Below are positions 63,137 to 64,000 of a DNA stretch of 64,000 bases, in pieces. The stretch spans positions 1 through 64,000 of the forward strand of contig NZ_QJTC01000015.1 in the NCBI RefSeq assembly GCF_003217575.1, written 5' to 3'. Each line of letters begins with the position of its first letter. Position 1 is the stretch's first letter. Under the pieces are notes generated by a model, which ran no database searches, was not told where the DNA came from, and saw nothing but the letters and a program-made list of their open reading frames with translations. Source of the stretch: Xylophilus ampelinus. Lineage in GTDB: Bacteria > Pseudomonadota > Gammaproteobacteria > Burkholderiales > Burkholderiaceae_C. A program made the position numbers and the translations under genes.

Positions 63137-64000
63137 TCAATCGAACCGGGCGACGGAGTAGGGCGCCAGCGGCAGGGCGGTGGGCTGCCCGCCGATCGCG
63201 TCGGCCAGCAGTCGGGCCGATCCGCCGGCGAAGGTCCAGCCGTGGCCGCCGCTGGCCAGGTGCAGCCAGACGCCGGGCGAGCCCGAGGGGCCGAGCAGCG
63301 GTCGCTCGTCCGGCAGCACCAGCCGCTCGCCGTGCCACTCCTGCACGCCGGTCGAGAGCTGTGCCGCGCCCGGGAACCAGCGGTGCAGCGCTTGGTAGAG
63401 CGACTGAATCGCGGTCTGGCGGCGGGATTCGTTCATCGTGCCGATGTGGGTCGCGCCGGCCACCCGGAGCCGGTCGCCCAGGCGGACGATGGTGGCCCCG
63501 GTGGCGGCATCGACCACCGCGCTGTAGGGCGCGTGCAACGGCTCGCGGATCGCGGCGCCGAGCGAATAGCCGTGCAGCGTGTCGAACGGCAGCCGGCGCG
63601 GGCCCAGGCCCAGGCCCTGCAGCAGCGCCGGGGCCCCCATGCCGGCGCAGAGCACGACGGCGTCGAAGGCGCGAGGCCGGGCCTGGCCCTCCAGCACCAG
63701 CGTGGGCGGCATGCCGCCGGCCACCCGGGCCACCGGTGTGTTGAAGGCGAAGACGACGCCGTGGCGCTCGGCCTCGGCCCGCAGCCGCAACGCGAATTGG
63801 CGGCAGTTGCCCACTTCGTCGCCGGGCAGGTGGACCGCGGCGCGGAGCGCGGTGTCGGCGTTCAGGCCGGGCTCCAGGGTGCGGATGGCCTCGGGTGGCG
63901 CCTCGTTGGCGGCACGGCCGGTTTCGCGCAGGCGCTCCCACAGCGGTGCGAGGCGGCGGCGGTCCTTCTCGCTGCGCAACAGCACCAGCACGCCGTCGGC
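63137..64000 (-). CDS. D-amino-acid dehydrogenase-like FAD oxidoreductase (partial, runs off the right edge)
   Basis: The last 288 residues or so of a DAO-family protein; the N-terminal FAD Rossmann motif lies outside the window. The visible part shows RRLAPLWERLRETGR, ALRAAVHLPGDEVGNCRQFA, FDAVVLCAGMGAPALLQGLG, and the closing PDERPLLGPSGSPGVWLHLA and GGHGWTFAGGSARLLADAIG that carry the C-terminal FAD contacts. DadA-type enzymes oxidise D-amino acids to keto acids and pass electrons to the respiratory chain. It lies 23 bp upstream of nnr on the same strand, so the two are probably co-transcribed. Confidence 0.88.
   Translation of the reverse strand, partial: ADGVLVLLRSEKDRRRLAPLWERLRETGRAANEAPPEAIRTLEPGLNADTALRAAVHLPGDEVGNCRQFALRLRAEAERHGVVFAFNTPVARVAGGMPPTLVLEGQARPRAFDAVVLCAGMGAPALLQGLGLGPRRLPFDTLHGYSLGAAIREPLHAPYSAVVDAATGATIVRLGDRLRVAGATHIGTMNESRRQTAIQSLYQALHRWFPGAAQLSTGVQEWHGERLVLPDERPLLGPSGSPGVWLHLASGGHGWTFAGGSARLLADAIGGQPTALPLAPYSVARFD

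Overview
The window reads as chromosome of a GC-rich betaproteobacterium, most likely Burkholderiales, family Comamonadaceae. The basis is gene content (PHA granule genes phaP and phaR, TRAP and Liv transporters, an AndA-like anthranilate dioxygenase, Anbu protease, a DarP-PmbA divergent pair) and a dispersed palindromic repeat with GCTAT...ATAGC arms that I associate with this family. A perfect plant-inducible-promoter (PIP) box in front of a tandem pair of leucine-rich-repeat genes points to a plant-associated strain with an Hrp-type type III secretion system. No secretion apparatus gene is in the window, and the genus is not determinable here.

Layout. 1-0.4 kb: internally deleted IS3-family transposase remnant cut by the left edge. 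0.6-6.3 kb: frameshifted AraC regulator, AhpD-like protein, and a NitT/TauT-type ABC importer whose ATPase is fused to an acyl-CoA-dehydrogenase-like domain. 6.3-11.4 kb (minus): anthranilate-type Rieske dioxygenase (large, small, ferredoxin; no reductase) followed by two TRAP permease subunits. 11.9-30.7 kb: housekeeping and membrane genes (uppP, arfB, diguanylate cyclase, Anbu protease, mutS, XRE regulator with paired operators, MscS, FUSC, suhB, trmJ, cysE, mog, darP, pmbA, SDR). 30.7-31.6 kb: phasin gene with an elaborate palindromic promoter. 31.8-37.2 kb: MarR-controlled EmrAB-type tripartite efflux operon whose outer-membrane gene is frameshifted.

37.2-43.3 kb is the accessory core: visibly lower GC, a PIP box with its matched -10, an LRR protein with a divergent NEL-like C-terminus, a second LRR protein with an N-myristoylation-type start, and a serine-rich small protein. 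I read it as a type III effector island. 43.5-45.8 kb: egtD-egtB (ergothioneine). 46-47 kb: a small exported protein with three Cys repeats and a CsbD-like stress protein. 47.2-52.0 kb: Liv-type ABC importer whose livG carries an in-frame TAA. 52.0-55.8 kb: FtsX-like permease and its lipocalin-like partner without an ATPase. 56-64 kb: phaR, rimO, tRNA-Leu(CAG), rnr, an SDR, bifunctional nnr, and a partial D-amino-acid dehydrogenase.

Three observations stand out. (1) A ~66-bp palindromic element occurs six times; three copies lie between genes and three lie inside reading frames (mutS, the FtsX-like permease, nnr) without breaking them. (2) The PIP-box-driven effector island. (3) Three genes in otherwise intact operons are disrupted (AraC and OMF by one extra C in C runs, livG by one stop codon), which means either recent decay or consensus errors.
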